A stretch of DNA of 64,000 bases from Manduca sexta (taxonomy: Eukaryota > Arthropoda > Insecta > Lepidoptera > Sphingidae), in the NCBI RefSeq assembly GCF_014839805.1, contig NC_051123.1, forward strand, positions 9,778,727 through 9,842,726, given 5' to 3'. This document shows, one piece after another, positions 61,986 through 64,000 of the stretch. Position numbers and translations under genes: made by a program. The notes beneath the pieces are model-generated. The model worked only from the letters and a program-made list of their open reading frames with translations, searched no databases and was not told where the DNA came from. Every line of letters starts with the position of its first letter. Position 1 is the first letter of the stretch.

Positions 61986-62561
61986 TGTCAAAACTTTTAC
62001 ACAATACGGCCATACTAAATTCTGATAATTTTATTTAAGCAGCTCAATTATTAACCTGAGATGGGACAAGCTGTATATATTTTCGGCAAGAGCGTAATCT
62101 GTTTAACCAACAAAGCCATAAGACAAACAATAACAGGTTCATAATAGGCACCAAAATTACTATCGTTAGATATTAAACCTGCCCCGTCTTGCGAAGGCAA
62201 ATTACATTCGCTTTGGTTGGTAACGCTGCTAGGAAAAGTGTTAGCTGTAAGGAATATTTCGTAAATGGTGTATACAAAGACATTATACAACATAGTTAGA
62301 GACCGGACATCAAGGCCAAATGTTTGCTCCAAAAATTATTACCAATTTGTAACAAGTCGTCTATTTGAAATATCCGTATGACAAGATGCCACGGCACCCT
62401 TAGACATTTAATACAAAAATAAATTATTCACAGAAAATGAGTTAATATGCGCATTAAAAACGTGGAAATCACGTTATGGAAAAATGTGAAGTATTTTACA
62501 TTTATGCTTTGCTGTTTCACGGTACATTGAGTTATCATCACATTAGCGCTAAATTTTTGTC

Positions 62562-62613
62562 GGACAATCTTCCCAATATCCGCTCTATATAAACTTATAA
62601 TTCTTTGGGTGTA
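62562..62613 (+). repeat. Single end of the 7433-7560 MITE family
   Basis: ATCCGCTCTATATAAACTTA and TAATTCTTTGGG match the right end of that element. Confidence 0.5.
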
Positions 62614-62659
62614 TACAAATAAAGTTATGTGATGAGATACTGTGTATTATTTTAAAAAA

Positions 62660-62770
62660 GAATGAACACACACACACTCACATCATTTATGCCCGACAGG
62701 ATAGGCAGAAGTGCAACTGGTGCACTCAGTTGTCGCCGTGTGTTTCCGTGCATATTACGAAATTAATATA
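62660..62770 (-). repeat. SINE family A fragment
   Basis: GACAGGATAGGCAGAAGTGC and CTCAGTTGTCGCCGTG. Confidence 0.5.
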
Positions 62771-62812
62771 ACGAGTTGCGTGTAATTTTAGTCCTTACGG
62801 TCCACAGACCAT

Positions 62813-63108
62813 TTATAATATCAGCCCTGTATTATATTATACTGTCCCACTGTTGGGTACGGGCGTCCTTTACTACTACTGAGAGGAATTAGGCATTAGT
62901 CCACCACGCTGGTCTTATGCGGATTGGTAGACTATACACACCCTCGAAATTCCTATAGAGAACTTCTTAGGTATGCAGGTTTCCTCACGATGTTTTCCTT
63001 CATCGTTAAAGCAAGCGATATTTTACAAAGAATACACACATAATTTTAATCTGCGGACATTCGTCTCGGCAGTCCGTTCCACACCCAACTAGGTTATCAC
63101 TGCTTTTT
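62813..63108 (-). mobile_element. SINE family C copy
   Basis: ATCAGCCCTGTATTATATTA, CCACCACGCTGGTCTTATGC and GGCAGTCCGTTCCACACCCA, ending CTAGGTTATCACTGC. Part of the head is deleted. Confidence 0.8.
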
Positions 63109-63215
63109 ACAGATCATTTATTAGGGTTAATATCAGAAGCTATATCCAAAACTGAACAAACAGTGTTGGGGGTATGGTACCCGACATTTAATCTGAGTAC
63201 GTCCCCGTTCAAGAA

Positions 63216-63464
63216 ATGCATTTAAATGTAATGCTCGATTCGTTGCATTTTGTTCACAGTTTGGCGAAGAAAGTTTTATACCGACTCGTTTGGTCTTTCC
63301 GGTATATTGTTACATGTCTAGTCTGGTTTTATGGCACTAAAAATAAAACACCCTATGTACAGTCAGTTACGGAAGAAGCTGAACAAATTCAAAATTTCAA
63401 ATCGCCTATAAACTTTGGTCTATGTATCAACAAAGATTTTTACCTATGTATTGTATACATTTAA
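63216..63464 (+). CDS. Unrecognised ORF at right edge
   Basis: Eighty-two codons, with a basic/hydrophobic stretch (VLYRLVWSFRYIVTCLVWFY) that could be a membrane anchor and a polar part after it (QSVTEEAEQIQNF). I do not recognise it. A second ORF overlaps in another frame at 63415-63708 (KLVSFSKRLAVFLKQWDY). It may be an exon of a plus-strand gene nested in the Cngl intron, a decayed element, or chance. Confidence 0.25.
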   Translation: MHLNVMLDSLHFVHSLAKKVLYRLVWSFRYIVTCLVWFYGTKNKTPYVQSVTEEAEQIQNFKSPINFGLCINKDFYLCIVYI

Positions 63465-63929
63465 ATTAGTTAGTTTTAGTAAACGTTTAGCAGTATTCTT
63501 GAAACAATGGGATTACCTACTCCGTGATCCGGTATTATCTCAACGCACTATATCAATTCTTTCAGTAGCTTCTATGATATTTCTAGCATCCAAATTCCAA
63601 ACATCTTCACTAACTTTCTCATTTATAAAATGCACGATTAAAAATATACAGTATTATAAACTATTCACTATTATGCTGCATTGTCTCTCTTCAAGTTATA
63701 TTCAGTGAGAAAGTTGGAAATTGTATTATTTATGAGTTGGAATACCTACGAATAATTTAAGAAGCGTTCAATAAAAGACGAATAGAATTGAAGGTAGTCC
63801 GTAGTCAAGGTGACCTTTTTGAATTTGCCTTATTCCTGATGGGTGGAAGAATACAACGACACTTAATGCCTTCTATTTTACAGAGTTTGATTACGTAATT
63901 CTTTTACTTTAAAAATCTTAATATAAAAC

Positions 63930-64000
63930 TACCTTGGCCCGCGGCTCCGTCCGGTGAATGCCCATTTAGGCGATAAATAGTAGCCCATAGAAGTCAAGAA
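63930..64000 (+). repeat. Start of a Lepidoptera-type dispersed repeat
   Basis: CCGCGGCTCCGTCCGG and GATAAATAGTAGCCCATAG match the 37017-37225 family; it runs off the window. Confidence 0.5.

Larger units (their letters stand above)
58447..64000. other. Right flank; presumed upstream intron of Cngl
   Basis: No S1 or N-terminal exon was recognised on the minus strand, so this is probably intron. It holds a Bm1-like SINE, MITE and SINE pieces, dispersed repeats and two unexplained ORFs (62051-62332 minus, 63216-63708 plus). Confidence 0.55.

Noticed and set aside
62051..62332. Minus-strand ORF with hydrophobic stretches, tested as the missing S1 exon of Cngl
   Set aside because: It contains LYNVFVYTIYEIF, but no conserved CNG S1 pattern follows and no acceptor/donor pair joins exon w1 in phase. 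It is left as unexplained.
1..64000. CRISPR array, operon, prophage or bacterial gene cluster
   Set aside because: No regular spaced repeats and no close-packed ORFs were found; genes are spliced and repeats are of insect type.

Overview
The window is animal nuclear DNA, most likely from a moth or butterfly. It is AT-rich and carries spliced genes with GT/AG introns. Its dispersed repeats include copies resembling the Bombyx Bm1 SINE, several tRNA-headed SINE families, RTE-type LINE tails and many small fold-back elements. No bacterial, phage or CRISPR signal is present. The species cannot be named from the sequence.

Three protein genes are supported, all on the minus strand. (1) 1580-4823: a two-exon leucine-rich-repeat protein of 477 residues. 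Its N-terminus carries a BC-box pattern and a Cul2-box pattern, suggesting a substrate receptor of a CUL2-Elongin B/C ubiquitin ligase (ZYG11/VHL-box type). (2) 8993-15168: a ten-exon, 523-residue secreted vanin/biotinidase-like protein of the carbon-nitrogen hydrolase superfamily. The catalytic Glu and Lys are present, but the catalytic Cys is Ser. (3) 19446-58446: the 3' part (22 exons, 1713 codons in phase) of a cyclic nucleotide-gated channel of the Cngl type. The segments S2 to S6, the pore (TTIGDLP), the C-linker and the cyclic-nucleotide-binding domain are followed by about 1,300 mostly disordered residues with a coiled coil and a repeated GLP-type helix motif. The first exons (N-terminus and S1) were not found and probably lie beyond the right edge.

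Exon boundaries were worked out by hand. Every junction keeps the reading frame, which is the main support for the models. In the last Cngl exon the frame does not close after the TGA at 19446-19448: it continues for 233 further sense codons to 18744. This is a candidate for stop-codon readthrough.

Layout: 1-1579 intergenic with SINE pieces; 1580-4823 LRR gene; 4824-8992 intergenic with a broken transposon-like gene, a SINE, a MITE and a LINE 3' end; 8993-15168 vanin-like gene with repeats in its introns, including a large TTAA-flanked palindrome; 15169-18743 intergenic with one unexplained 148-codon ORF; 18744-58446 Cngl, with introns up to 16 kb full of SINEs, MITEs and LINE tails; 58447-64000 repeats and two unexplained ORFs. 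The three genes show no obvious functional link; this is an ordinary eukaryotic gene neighbourhood. The most unusual points are the Cngl readthrough frame, the Cys-to-Ser vanin, the GLP motif repeats, a perfect 37-bp hairpin and the palindromic MITE.
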